Shown in pieces: positions 1-9,802 of a DNA stretch of 64,000 bases. The notes under the pieces were generated by a model. The model saw nothing but the letters and a program-made list of their open reading frames with translations, ran no database searches and was not told where the DNA came from. A program made the translations under genes and the position numbers. Each line of letters starts with the position of its first letter. Positions within the stretch are counted from its first letter, which is position 1. Source of the DNA: Lycium barbarum (lineage: Eukaryota; Streptophyta; Magnoliopsida; Solanales; Solanaceae); assembly GCF_019175385.1 (NCBI RefSeq), contig NC_083344.1:6486965-6550964 (forward strand), read 5' to 3'.

Positions 1-98
1 TTCATCCATGGTATATGTATTGAATTGTTGTTGATAGTTTTGGATAAGTTTATTTTTTGAAGAGCTTCGATAAGATTTGCTGCTTGTGGATGAGCTTA

Positions 99-215
99 AA
101 AGACAGTATAAGACTTCTCTTTTTTTGAGAATGGTAACCTAAAGACAGTATAAGACTTCTCCCCTAAAGACAGTATAAGACTTCTCCCCTAAAGACAGTA
201 TAAGACTTCTCCTTG
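99..215 (+). repeat. Tandem repeat, 25-bp unit, four copies
   Basis: The string AAAGACAGTATAAGACTTCTC starts at 99, 141, 166 and 191 (last base omitted in places). The last three copies are spaced exactly 25 bp apart; the first is separated from them by 17 extra bases. It is a minisatellite-like array in intronic sequence and no function is visible. Confidence 0.85.
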
Positions 216-672
216 CTATACATTAGGTTTAATGATGGAAAACTCGTCAAAATTAATTGATGCAATAGTTGCCAGGGAATATGAAATCAGATAAGGTGTA
301 CTTTTCCTTTTTCTTTTCCACTGCTTTGTTGGAAAATTTAGGGTACTAACTTGGTTTTATCTCTAGGATTGGAATAAAACATATCATACTTGTTTTTTAT
401 GAGGATAAAACGTATCATGTTAAATATGTTCTCATGTTTCACAGAATTGCATATGCAACTTGTATGAGACAATTTACTAGTTACTAGCTTGGTTTTATCT
501 CTATAATTGGAATAAAATAGCAAGTTAAATGTGTTACATGTTTCACGGAATTGCTCATCCAAAGAGACACATATCACAAGGTCACAGGTCAAAGAACTAC
601 GGCACCTCTTTCTTGATCTAACAAAGTGGGGTCATGAAGGTAGAGATGGAGAGTGAGTTCTGGTAAGCATTT

Positions 673-1020
673 AATGTTAGTGCCCCACATTGATGGTGAA
701 AGTGGGATGCTATGTTTTTATATGGTTCTGGGAAATCTTCACCTCATGAGCTAGCTTTTGGGTCGAGTTAGGCTGAAGGTCTATCTTTATCATGCTATTA
801 GAACCAGACCTGTTCCTATTTTTGGTTTACTCGGTGTTGGGGCCCAATGTTTGTTGTTCGCACTTCAGATGTCCGGTCTTGAGCGTGCGGGAAATGTCAA
901 GTGTTCCACATTGGTGGTGGAAATGGGTTGTTGTCTCCTTATATGGTTTTGGGCAAGTCTCACCTCATGAGTTAGCTTTTGAAGTTGAGTTAGGCCTAAG
1001 GCTCATTTCTTATCAAGTTG
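673..1020 (+). repeat. Pair of imperfect dispersed-repeat copies
   Basis: Two diverged copies (about 673-790 and 895-1020) share CCACATTG-GTGG, ATATGGTT-TGGG, CACCTCATGAG-TAGCTTTTG and GAGTTAGGC blocks in the same order. This series resembles a common dispersed plant repeat of the LTR/unclassified kind. I cannot assign it to a named family, and it has no coding capacity. Confidence 0.55.
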
Positions 1021-1682
1021 GTTCTTCTTTGTTGGAGTGAGTACAATTTTAGGAGGGAAAAGGTTTCTCTAGGAGGCTGCCAATTGTCTTATATCATCAG
1101 TATATGTCCTGCTTTTCCTTTATTGAAAGAATTTTGAAGAAGATGGGGTTGGTCAGATTTACAAATCAAGCATGTACTGGTCCAAGACCTCGTTGCTGCT
1201 TTTGGATCTTTCTCTGTAATGCACAGCTACTAGTGGAATATCTTTTGACTGAATAATATCCCAATTTTCCTCGGTAAAAGAGTTACTGGACAACAGAGGA
1301 TATAATTTTACACAGCTTCAGATTGTCCACGGAACATATGTCTGTCATGATTTGTGCTTATTAAGGCTGTTATTATTTAGACGATGTGTGGCCACTTGGT
1401 TCTTTTTTACTTCTGAAGTCCTGTTATCTCCTTGCTCTTTCTCAATGTTGTCTTTTTGTCTTTATTTGGCTTGTGTAACTCTAGTTGTTGATTATGGTGA
1501 TTTCATTCTGATTAGCTTCATTCTAATTTTTTCCAACTGTTTTTAGTCATTCTGATGTATTCTGTAGCTATTTTCTCATTAATTACCATGAGCTGAAACT
1601 TTAACCCTATTCTTTGGGCTTATTTATTTATTTATTTTGTTTCCTTTTTCTCAATGAAAATATCATTATTGTGGCATTTCAG

Positions 1683-2181
1683 ATTATATGAAACTGCAAT
1701 AAGACTTGGGGAGCTTCAGGCTCAGTTTAAGCTACCAGTTGATCCACAGGAGTATGCCCAAGAGAATCTTAAGTTCGGTTTGGTTGAAGTTGTATACGAA
1801 TGGGCAAAGGTTCTCTCTCTCTCTCTCTCTCCCCTCTCTCTCAAACCCACAAATCTAGGATTTGCATGTGTGGTTGCGTATGACTTATATATCATAATAT
1901 CCTACCCCTTGCTTGAATCTTTACGTTCTCCTATGAGGGGTGTCTCTAATTCTGCTTCCCTCTTGCAGGGCACTCCATTTGCTGAGATTTGTGAACTCAC
2001 CGATGTCCCTGAAGGTGTAATAGTGAGGACTATTGTCAGACTGGACGAGACATGTCGTGAATTTAGAAATGCTGCAGCAATTATGGGTAACTCTGCTCTG
2101 TACAAGAAGATGGAAACTGCGTCTAATATGATCAAGCGTGATATTGTCTTTGCAGCTAGTTTGTATATTACTGGGGTTTGA
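1683..2181 (+). CDS. SKI2: SKI2-type DExH-box RNA helicase, last two exons (partial)
   Basis: These exons encode the extreme C-terminus of a Ski2-family RNA helicase, the motor of the cytosolic Ski complex that feeds mRNA into the 3'-5' exosome. The penultimate exon is 1683-1809 and the last is 1969-2181. The 159-bp intron has a GT donor at 1810 and a TTGCAG acceptor ending at 1968, plus a CT microsatellite at 1811-1842. The spliced frame reads through WAK/GTPFAEIC with no phase loss, then has the DSHCT-domain signature TDVPEG-IVRTIVRLDETCREF and AAAIMGNSALYKKM, and ends in SLYITGV before TGA at 2179-2181. These blocks match plant SKI2 as I know it rather than MTR4/HEN2. The first exon opens with one base of a split codon after the acceptor at 1681-1682. 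The catalytic helicase domains lie left of the window. The visible part looks intact, so the gene is probably functional. Confidence 0.88.
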
Positions 2182-3000
2182 TTAGGTTAGGAAACCTTGA
2201 GTTTCAACTGCAAGTCCAAAGGTAACTGCCGAGCGCTTGTTGTACACTAAAATATATTCGCCAAGGTGTGGACTTGAGATACCTTACACTTTGGCAAATC
2301 TGTACAGAAATTCGAGTCTTTCATATGTACATTTACCAATCTGCAGTAAATTAGCCCTGATTAGCTTTCAGTGAAACACATGAACTTAAGATTTACTGTA
2401 TCAGTCTTTCATAGACTTTTGCATTCATTTGCTTGTATTAAAAGTTCTTTCCCAAGACCTGGGGTCTGGTTTATCAATTTAATGGTTGAATGAGTGGTTC
2501 ACTATGAAGGTTAACGAATGTGATTGACCGATTGATGCTAAGCGAGTTGTTGATCTGATCATCTTTCTCTTTTAAGTTTGGTTTAACCATTTGGTATCTG
2601 AATCCCATTGGTTCAAACTAATTCAAATTGATGTCGGTTAGGTTGACTAAGGGAGTAACAAAGCGCTCCCCACCAATTAAGTTTTTCATCCTCAAGACTT
2701 AAACTCGAGACTTCTGGTTAAGAGTTTAGGTTATTGCAACCAAGCCATGATACCCCTTTGGCGGTGACTTGGTCAACTTTTCTGATCAATACTACTTGTG
2801 TCTTTCGTTTTATAACTAGTAAGTAGCACAGTGCTTGCTGGAAATAACAAGAAGAGGGTAACAGGAGTAGAGATTTCGCGTTTGAAAGAATTATATAGCA
2901 TGTTATTCAAATACAACCAAACATAAGAGAGATTCATTGAAGCAAAGCTTCACAGAAATACAAATAAGTAGCCGTCTGCAATATCCAGGTGCTGCATTTA
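2182..3000. other. Convergent 3' region between SKI2 and MEE59
   Basis: Both flanking genes end toward this 819-bp interval, so it should hold two 3' UTRs facing each other. It also contains a SINE-like segment near 2640-2800. No conserved frame and no RNA gene were seen. Confidence 0.6.
2640..2800 (-). mobile_element. SINE-like fragment (tRNA-derived)
   Basis: Read on the - strand, the segment runs through a degenerate pol III A-box-like stretch (TGGCTTGGTTGC), then TCTTAACCAGA, CTCGAGTTTAAGTC (degenerate B box) and TTGAGGATG, ending near GGGGAGCGC. This order is typical of tRNA-derived Solanaceae SINEs. No clean target duplication was found, so it may be old or truncated. Confidence 0.5.
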
Positions 3001-6000
3001 TCAGGACTCAATTTCAGTTATCACTTCTGTTTGGTTTCTCTGAGATAAAATTAACCTGATCCACCAAAAATGAAAAGCAATTAGATATGACATTTGAGAA
3101 TTTCAACATCCAAAGAGAATAAAAAATACCATTTTCCTATCATTAACTCGAGTATCAAACCCAAAAAATAGTTTATTATCGTCTGTGTGAATCTTCAACT
3201 TCCCACCAATAGAATACGGTCCAACTGAATCAAATTCCAATTTTGTAAAGTGATATTCTTATAGCGAGAGTAACTATAGTGTAGTATTTGAGTTAGTTCG
3301 CTCAGATGTATAGGGCCTACCCTTAATCTTTCTTAATTGAGTTATAATCAGTGAATAGGTTAAAAAATCTCTAAACTATTACCGTTTTGCTAGTTTTATA
3401 TCTAAACTATTGAGTGTTCATAAAATTTTCTGAATTACAATCAACTCTTATTGAAAATATCCCTTGGAGGAATACGACATGCTACGTGAGCATCACACTC
3501 CAAAAGCTCCTCTAAAGAGTTTCAAGTGGCGGTACACGTGGAAAAGAATTTGAGTGATTAGGTTAGTCCAAAGGGAGTTGTAGTCCAATAGGTAACATAA
3601 ACACCAATAGTTTAGGTATGACTCGCAAAATGGTAATAGTTTAAGGGGTTTTTAACCTATTCACCAACAATAACAACAACATCATACTCGGTATAATCCC
3701 ACAACTAAGGTCTGGGGAGGGTAGAGTGTTGTACACAGACCTTACCCCTACCTTGGGAGGTAGAGAGGTTTTTCCCGATAGACCCTCGGTTCAGGATAAC
3801 CTATTCAGCCTTATAATTTATTGTGTGATTTTTTAAAACTCTCTCATTTTACTACTGTATATTTCAAACTGATTTTTTTGAGCAATAGAAAATTCTTTTT
3901 TTTCTTAAAAAAATAATCCTATCAAAAGTTTCATTTGGACATACCTCAGCAACCTCAGTTGGAATCCAGTCATTAGTAGCTGGATTCCCCTTGTAAACAT
4001 GGGATGAATCAGTAGCAGAATCAGCTCCTATATTGTAAGTGTTCCCATTTTCATTCTCCACTTTGATAAATCCTGTTCCTGTCTGGATTTTAAAGAAACA
4101 AAAGTTCATTAACCTCATTTTTTAACCAGAAGTTATGTTGCTCTGGGATCTAAAAATACCACCACGACTCACGAGCATGTCAGATCCTCCAAAATTACAT
4201 TATCTTCGGAGAATTCCACATGGGTATCTCGCATTTTTGAAGGACCCGAGCAACATAGACTACAAAAATATAGTCAGACCTCTCCGTGACATCCATCCTC
4301 TATAACAACATTTCACTATAACAACCGAGTTCTCTTTGGAACCGGTTTTCATGTTATATTATATAGCCATATAGACACCTTCACTTGACTTCAACTGACA
4401 ATTAAACGCTCCAACTATGAAAATGCATATCTAGACACCTCAACTCGTCCCCATTGTGTCTTGGACACCCGAAACTGACGTGACACATAAATTTTGGAGG
4501 TGTCTAGATCAGTGGCGAAGCCAGGATTTCTGCCGAGGGGGTTCAAAATATAAAAAAGTAAACATACGAAGAAGCCTAAGGGGGTTCAACATCTACTATA
4601 TATACATAAAAAATAATTTCAACCTTGTAAAAAACAGTATTTTTTCCGCCGAGGCTCTATGTGGCTCCGCCACTGGTGTAGATGATCATTTTGTAAGTTG
4701 GAGTGTTCAATTGCCAGTAGAGACCAAATTTAAATGTCTATCTATGTATTCTGCCTATATTATATTATATGTTCTCTATAATAGCAGCCAAAAAACATTA
4801 TAGAGAGGTTCGACTGTAATTGGAAAATTTGGTAATAGGAGTCTTAGAGTAGAGTAGAACCGTGTGGTGCTGCTTGTCAATGCCATTAAGATCTTTGTAA
4901 TACTCTGTTTCCACAAATTCCTCTGTCACTTGGCTGCTTCCTTTGTAAACCAATTTCTGCAAACCAAAACCAAAAGATATATGAATCCAAAATTGTGGAT
5001 ATCACATGAATGTATCCTAATCCAAAATAACAGAGAGAGTGAAAAAATAATTTTATCGAAATTTTTCCAAATTCGTCCCTTTAATCCTTGTTGTTAGTCG
5101 TCAAGAGGTTACAATCCGATTGATGTTAGTATGAGAGATTATAATCCCCGAAATCTTTTACATCATGGTCTGTTTCCTACCCGTTTTTAGTATGTATTTC
5201 CCCTCATACTTTAGTATCACGTCGTAGACCCCTCCATCCAGTGGCGGAGCCAGAATTTATGTCAAGGGGTTTAAAAAATATAAAGAAGCCATAAATGAAG
5301 AAGCTAAGGGGGTTCAACGTCTACTATATATATATAAAAAATAATTTTCACCTTATATATACAGTGTAATTTTTCGCCGAAGGGGGTTCGGATCCCCCTC
5401 GGCTCTATCTACATCCGCCACTGCCTCCATCTTCCGTATCAACAAATCGGAATATAGTTTATAGGTACTTTTCGATTAGTGGGAGAAAAGAGGTTGTACA
5501 TGATCAACACTCAAACGAAAGTGCTATTTATTTCAACAGGGGTGTGATTCAAATGGATCACGAGAAAACCAGATCTGTTATGGAAATGTAGAATCATGAG
5601 TTCAATTTCATATAAAGCCTTTCCTGGTCTTCATCACCTACAATATATATCAACTAAACTTCAATTCCAAGCTAATTGAAATCAGCTATATGAATTTTCA
5701 CTACTCATCATGTCGCTCCATTTAACCCCATCTCGCTTCAATAAGATACATATTTTTTTGAAAATTGTTTCTGTATCACTACAAGTTCTCACTTTCAAGA
5801 CGTTTTCTACTGACATAATATGTTTAACAACTACGTGAAAAAAAAGAAAAGAAACCGTATAAACTATGTCGGATATTTCCTGAAACATAATTTAGAATCA
5901 GATCTGAACGAAGATCATTTTCAAGACGTTTTGTATTGACATATAGATCATCAACAACTACGTGGAAAGAAAAAAAAAATAAAAAAAATAAGGAACCCCA

Positions 6001-6343
6001 AAAGAACCTTATAAAACTATGTCGGATCTTTCTTGAAACATAATTTAGAATATATAAGATCTAAACGAACCCGAAACAGACCGTTATAAAGAAAGAGATA
6101 GACCTGAGGATCATTATTCTCGAGACGTTGGAATTCAAGATGTTCAGGAATTGTACCATCATCAGAAGAAGGGATTATGTTATCAGCATAAGTTGAAGAA
6201 TATTCACTACGTTGAGGTTTAGTGTGTCTCTTTGGTGCTATGCCATCAAAGTATTCTCTTGTTGCTTCCTCCATTTTTGCTTCTTCCTCCTTTGATACAT
6301 GCACATCACTTCTATTTGGCCTAATAGTTCCACTCACCTCCAT
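3001..6343 (-). CDS. MEE59: MEE59-like protein, four exons, complete
   Basis: I reconstruct a gene of about 170 codons on the - strand: exon 1 6343-6104, exon 2 4956-4861, exon 3 4082-3945, exon 4 3039-3001 with TGA at 3003-3001. Exons 1-3 are 240, 96 and 138 bp, all phase 0, with GT donors and CAG/AG acceptors. The product has an acidic N-terminus, a conserved block PKRHTKPQRSEYSS, then EFQRLENNDPQ joined to KLVYKG, YYKDLN-IDKQHHT joined to TGTGFIKVEN, and KGNPATNDWIP near the end. These blocks match the plant-specific family named after Arabidopsis MEE59 (maternal effect embryo arrest 59), whose biochemical role is unknown to me. The short last exon (RNQTEV...) is the least certain part. 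No signal peptide, membrane segment or enzyme motif is visible. The three introns (1147, 778 and 905 bp) are mostly transposon sequence. The reading frame is free of stops, so the gene looks intact. Confidence 0.75.
3352..3663. mobile_element. MITE in MEE59 intron 3
   Basis: The ends are inverted repeats: TGAATAGGTTAAAAA at 3352 and TTTTTAACCTATTCA ending at 3663, with further matching sequence inward (CTCTAAACTATTACC versus GGTAATAGTTTAAGG). It has no coding capacity. A SINE is inserted directly at its right end, and the SINE target duplication is part of this inverted repeat. Confidence 0.75.
3664..3796 (-). mobile_element. Truncated TS-type SINE with 11-bp target duplication
   Basis: Read on the - strand, the body contains GAGGGTCTATCGGG, ACCTCTCTACCTCCC, GTAGGGGTAAGGTCTG and CTCCCCAGACC, and ends in a TTG-repeat tail, as described for the tobacco TS SINE family. 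TAACCTATTCA flanks it at 3653-3663 and 3797-3807. The 5' (pol III promoter) part is missing, consistent with 5' truncation at insertion. Confidence 0.8.
4362..4770. mobile_element. Middle MITE of the nest
   Basis: It begins near GCCATATAGACACCTT and ends near GTCTATCTATGTATTCTGCC, which form inverted ends. The body has TCAACTCGTC, TGTGTCT-GGACACCCGA and GAGGTGTCTAGAT. A second copy of the same family lies at 7768-7960, where the sequence is not interrupted at GGTGTCTAGAT, so the inner insertion here is confirmed by comparison. AT-rich repeats flank it but the exact target duplication is ambiguous. Confidence 0.7.
4510..4675. mobile_element. hAT-type MITE, innermost of the nest
   Basis: The 166-bp element starts CAGTGGCGAAGCCAGG and ends TGGCTCCGCCACTG, which are inverted ends. 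It is flanked by an 8-bp duplication with one mismatch (GTCTAGAT at 4502-4509, GTGTAGAT at 4676-4683). Eight-base duplications are typical of hAT transposases, which would have had to act in trans. Confidence 0.88.
5239..5423. mobile_element. hAT-type MITE in MEE59 intron 1
   Basis: This is a second member of the family at 4510-4675. It starts CAGTGGCGGAGCCAG, ends CCGCCACTG at 5423, and has a perfect 8-bp duplication CCTCCATC (5231-5238 and 5424-5431). The perfect duplication suggests a younger insertion than the nested copy. Confidence 0.92.
5790..6075. repeat. Tandem duplication in MEE59 intron 1
   Basis: Two adjacent copies (about 5790-5915 and 5921-6075) share TTTCAAGACGTTTT, CAACTACGTG, ACTATGTCGGAT, TTCTTGAAACATAATTTAGA-like blocks in order. 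The second copy carries an added A-rich stretch. The repeat is intronic, next to the exon 1 donor. Confidence 0.7.
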
Positions 6344-7335
6344 TTCTTTGTTCTTCTTGTTAAAACCTTGAAATTTTTTGCTTTAATTTGTTTTCTTCTT
6401 TTTATGTTCTCCAACAAGGGGTTCACTATCAAGTGTTGCAATTGTTGAAAGGTACTTAAGGAGTGTTCAAGAAACAAAAAAAAAAGGTACTTAAGATGTG
6501 TTCTGGGGGTAGATATTTCCCTAGAGATATTTTGTCACGTTTGAAAGTCGATTTTAGTTTATGTGTCTTACTTTTTTTTAGTGTGTTTCGAAAAGAACGT
6601 CACATTTTATAGCTAGTAACTTCTTACTTGTAACATCACACATTGTGTATTTAATATCACAAGATTATATTCAAAGATATTTTTATACATTATAATACAC
6701 ATCATTTTGTTTGGCCTCATTTCATTCACATCCATTTCTTCTTCTTCTTGTTAAAACCTTGAAAAGTATTATATTTCTTTGTTATTAGTTCTCCAAAAAG
6801 GGGTTCCATATCAAGTGATGCAAATGCTGAAAAGTAGTTGGATATCTTTGGGTAGATATTATTTCTTCACTAAAGATATTTTGGTCATGTTTAATTTGGA
6901 AGTTGGTGGTTCAATTGATTTTGTAGTTCTTTACAAATTCGTTTTTAGTTTTATGTCTTTTTTATATGATATCTTTATTTTTATATATAATAAATCAAAA
7001 AAATATATATAATAAAACAAACTAGATCTGAAAATATTATCTATTCAAATTGTAAGTGATCGTACAAAACCATTTCCTAGGAAGAATTGGTCAATACACT
7101 TACCATATACTATTCCTTTATAATTCCTTTCATTTTGATTTATGTTGGAGTAATTAAGAAGGTCAAACTAACTAATGAGTAGTAGCTTTCTTTTCTTCTC
7201 CTTTTTTTTTTGATGTTCTCCAAAATAGGGTTCGATATCAAGTGCTGTAAATGCATGCTGATAAGTACTTGGATATCTTTGGGATAAGATATTTCCCTTA
7301 AGATATTTTAGCAAGTTTGGAAGTTGGTCAGCAAC
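6312..7335 (-). repeat. Three degenerate copies of the MEE59 upstream region
   Basis: Copy 1 is the real gene edge (6312-6560). Copy 2 (about 6697-6905) repeats the CATC-TTTGGCCT, CCATTTCTT, CTTGTTAAAACCTTGAAA, TTCTCCAA-AAGGGGTTC, TATCAAGTG and GGGTAGATATT series, including the position of the start codon and the RPN codons. Copy 3 (about 7190-7335) repeats only the upstream half (GTTCTCCAAAATAGGGTTC onwards). The copies are direct and diverged; those upstream are decayed. Confidence 0.75.
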
Positions 7336-7767
7336 ACTTATTATACCTGTTTCTAACTTATGTGACCTGATTTGGATTGCGAGGGTCCAACTAACTAATT
7401 TTGGTATAAGTTTAGATAAAATCTTCTATTCTTTTAAATAAAATTTACATATGTTGAAACTAAATAAAAATTTACTATTAGTGATAATATTAATAATTTA
7501 AAATATCTAAAAATTATTTTAAAATATCTTGGTCAAATGAAGCAAGCTTTAGCTCTTTAAATAGTAACTAGAACACACAAAATGAAAGAAAGGGAATTAT
7601 TCATAATTATTTCTCCTATCAGTTTACAAACTTAAGTCTGCAGTTTATTCTTACAAATGTGGTTTGTGAGAGTTAAAATTGATGATATTATGTTGGTTTT
7701 TCAGCTTTACTTCATATACCAAATTAATATTATCATTGTATCATTTTCAAGCCATGTCGGCTTATTT

Positions 7768-7960
7768 ATTGGGCATAATATATAGATAGACACTTTAACT
7801 TGGCTTCAACTAGCAATTAACCACTCAAATTTTGAGAATCCACATTTAGACACCTCAACTCGTCTCCACTGTGTCTCGTGGACACCCGACACTAGCGTGA
7901 CATAATTTTAGAGGTGTCTAGATAATCATTTTGTAAAGTTAGAGTGTTCAACTGATATCA
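7768..7960. mobile_element. MITE copy, same family as the middle element of the nest
   Basis: The segment starts GGGCATAATATATAGATAGACAC and repeats CTTGGCTTCAACT, CACCTCAACTCGTC, TGTGTCT, GACACCCGACACT and GAGGTGTCTAGAT. Its right inverted end is not recognisable, so this copy is truncated or strongly diverged on that side. Confidence 0.65.
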
Positions 7961-8049
7961 TTTTGTAATATTTATATTTGAATAATATCGACGATTAGTG
8001 TCATATAAATTATTATATATAGAGCTGATTATACATAACAGATTTAAGC

Positions 8050-8260
8050 TATATAATCAACAAGAGTTGTGATGGGGTAATAATTAAATATTTTTTCATT
8101 CTTAACTGGAGATCTCGAGTTCGAGTCCTGTTGGATACGGAGTTGTCTTTGTTAGGGATCGCTTTATTCCCAAATTTAAGATGTCCCGACGCGAATTCAG
8201 ATTTAGTTAGACTTCAATGCGGATACCGAACATCGATCGGGACACAAAAAAGAGAGTAAA
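8050..8260 (+). mobile_element. tRNA-derived SINE
   Basis: A pol III B box (GAGTTCGAGTCC, 8117-8128) follows TTAACTGGAGATCTC. The body GTTAGGGATCGCTTTATTCCC, CGACGCGAATTCAGATTTAG, ATGCGGATACCGAACA is typical of a Solanaceae SINE family, followed by an A-rich tail near 8246. The 5' end and target duplication are not clear. Confidence 0.65.
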
Positions 8261-8749
8261 CGAACAAAAACAAGGAAGTATTAGTAGTACTTTTTTTTTT
8301 AAAACAAAGAAAATAATTCTTTATTTTTTCTTCTTCTAATTTTAAGTGTCAATAGTACTAGATGCTTTATCTTAGAAAAATATCTGATGAGCCTTAACCA
8401 CTCATGAAAGAAGATGTTGTGAAGTCTCTTTCAAGGGTGACAATCGAGTGGTTTGTATGAACTGACTCAACATATAATGTGAAAGATGGGTGGATTTCAT
8501 TAAGAAGACTTGTACTGCCGGTCTCTTTATTTATTTATTTATTATTATTTGATGTTTGGTATTGGTTGACTAATTCAAATTTATACCACGTAAGACTTAT
8601 TATAGTGGGCCACTACCTTTTAAGAATTTCTCATTTTTAAAGCTCGAACGAGGACGTAATCTTGCCCATGCCACCACATCCGTCGGTGATAACTTATCAC
8701 GATCTTAATCTTTTATATTTTAAAAAGGAAAGTGTATACAAGAATTTAA

Positions 8750-9113
8750 TACCTTGTTTGGTTTTTGAGAGGTCAAAAGATCTTTTATTTCTTCCAAAAA
8801 GTACGTATTTTAAACAAGTGAGGTATTTCACTAAGTTTCTGAGAGAAAATAAGTGCTTCTGGTGAGTAGTAGAAACTGTTTTGTAGAACTACAAAGAGTA
8901 ATTTTTTTTCAAAAGTACTTTTTTGAAAATCACATTTGAGAAAATACACAGAAGTGTTTTTTAAAACCTTGATCAAACACTAAATGTTGTTCAAAAGTGT
9001 TTTTTTTTTAAATTGATTTATCAAATACAAACTGTTTTTGTTTACCAAGATACTTTTTGAAAAAATAATTTTCAAAATAAACTGATTTTAGAAACTTTGC
9101 CAAACAGGTTATA
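8750..9113. mobile_element. Probable MITE with GTTTGG inverted ends
   Basis: The left edge reads ACCTTGTTTGGTTTTTGAG and the right edge CTTTGCCAAACAGGTTA, imperfect inverses about 360 bp apart. The interior is rich in short AAAAGTACTTTTT-like inverted stretches. The short frames on either strand here are not genes. Confidence 0.5.
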
Positions 9114-9406
9114 AGTATGTGAACTCAAACTATTGTCACGATTTAATTTGTTAGTAAGTTCATGTCTGATACTGTGGTAGTTTTAAGACTTCGCTTCCCA
9201 TTTTAAACTGTTTATTTTGTGTTATATATCTCAAACAGTGTCTGCTTATTGTGTATATGCACATTAATTGTTTAAAAAATATATAATTTTCATATTGTTT
9301 TCCCCGAATTACGGGTAGCAATTAGATTTGTATGTGGTGAAATAGGATATGTGGATGAACTTTAATCCTTCAAGTTGGTATGAAACGTCTATGGATATAT
9401 ATATGG

Positions 9407-9407
<1 letters not shown>

Positions 9408-9487
<80 letters not shown>
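9408..9487. repeat. (TA)n microsatellite, about 40 units
   Basis: An uninterrupted run of alternating T and A of roughly 80 bp. The long YIYIYI open frame across it is an artefact of the repeat. Confidence 0.98.
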
Positions 9488-9488
<1 letters not shown>

Positions 9489-9491
<3 letters not shown>

Positions 9492-9802
9492 AAATGATAT
9501 GGGCCAAATATACTTAAACGACGAAGATGGATTAGATCAGTTGCGGATGAACAACACGAATCCGGACCAAAATACTTTCAAGAGAGCTTGATATTTCAAA
9601 TGGTTACAACAATATCATGTGAGAAAAAAGCTAACCTAAAAAAGGGGAGGATTGCCCTCTATTTATAGGTTTTTCTTATGGGCCCTTAGTACAATTCAAA
9701 AAGCCTTTATGAATAAGCCCTAAAAAGGACAAGGCTGATCCGTACGGTCTGACACCCGTACGGTTGTCAGCGCAAATGGCGGAACGGTTTTATGACGCGT
9801 GG
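9489..9802 (-). other. Possible LTR fragment interrupted by A1
   Basis: On the - strand the segment has two CCGTACGG palindromes (9740-9747, 9756-9763), then AGGGCTTATTCATAAAGGC, a TATA box within CCTATAAATAGAGGG (about 9655-9669) and a leader-like stretch. This is the layout of a plant LTR promoter. A1 entered it at 9803, so the rest would lie right of the window. No partner LTR is visible; it could equally be an unrelated promoter. Confidence 0.35.

Larger units (their letters stand above)
1..1682 (+). other. Large intron of the SKI2-like gene (partial, no exon seen)
   Basis: The sequence upstream of the acceptor at 1681-1682 holds no exon matching the helicase part that should precede it, so I read it as the right part of an intron of at least 1.68 kb. 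It contains a 25-bp tandem repeat (99-215), a duplicated segment (about 346-445 and 481-555, sharing a TTGGTTTTATCTCT stretch) and a dispersed repeat pair (673-1020). The open frames here are short and carry no recognisable domain. Upstream exons must lie left of the window. Confidence 0.6.
4269..4818. mobile_element. Outer MITE of a three-level nest in MEE59 intron 2
   Basis: The left end TATAGTCAGACCTCTC (4269-4284) is the near-perfect inverse of the right end GAGAGGTTCGACTGTA (ending 4818). The inside edges match the family usual in Solanaceae (CTATAACAACATTTCACTATAAC and GTTCTCTATAATAGCAGCC). A second MITE interrupts it from about 4362 to 4770, and a third lies inside that one. Confidence 0.75.

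Noticed and set aside
1352..1546. Hydrophobic 64-residue frame as a small membrane protein
   Set aside because: T-rich intronic sequence gives hydrophobic codons by chance; no conserved start context or homologous pattern is seen.
4510..5423. The two CAGTGGCG elements as SINEs
   Set aside because: They have inverted ends and 8-bp duplications and lack pol III boxes and a tail, so hAT-type MITEs fit better.
9349..9591. 80-residue frame with a YI repeat
   Set aside because: It is a translation of the (TA)n microsatellite.
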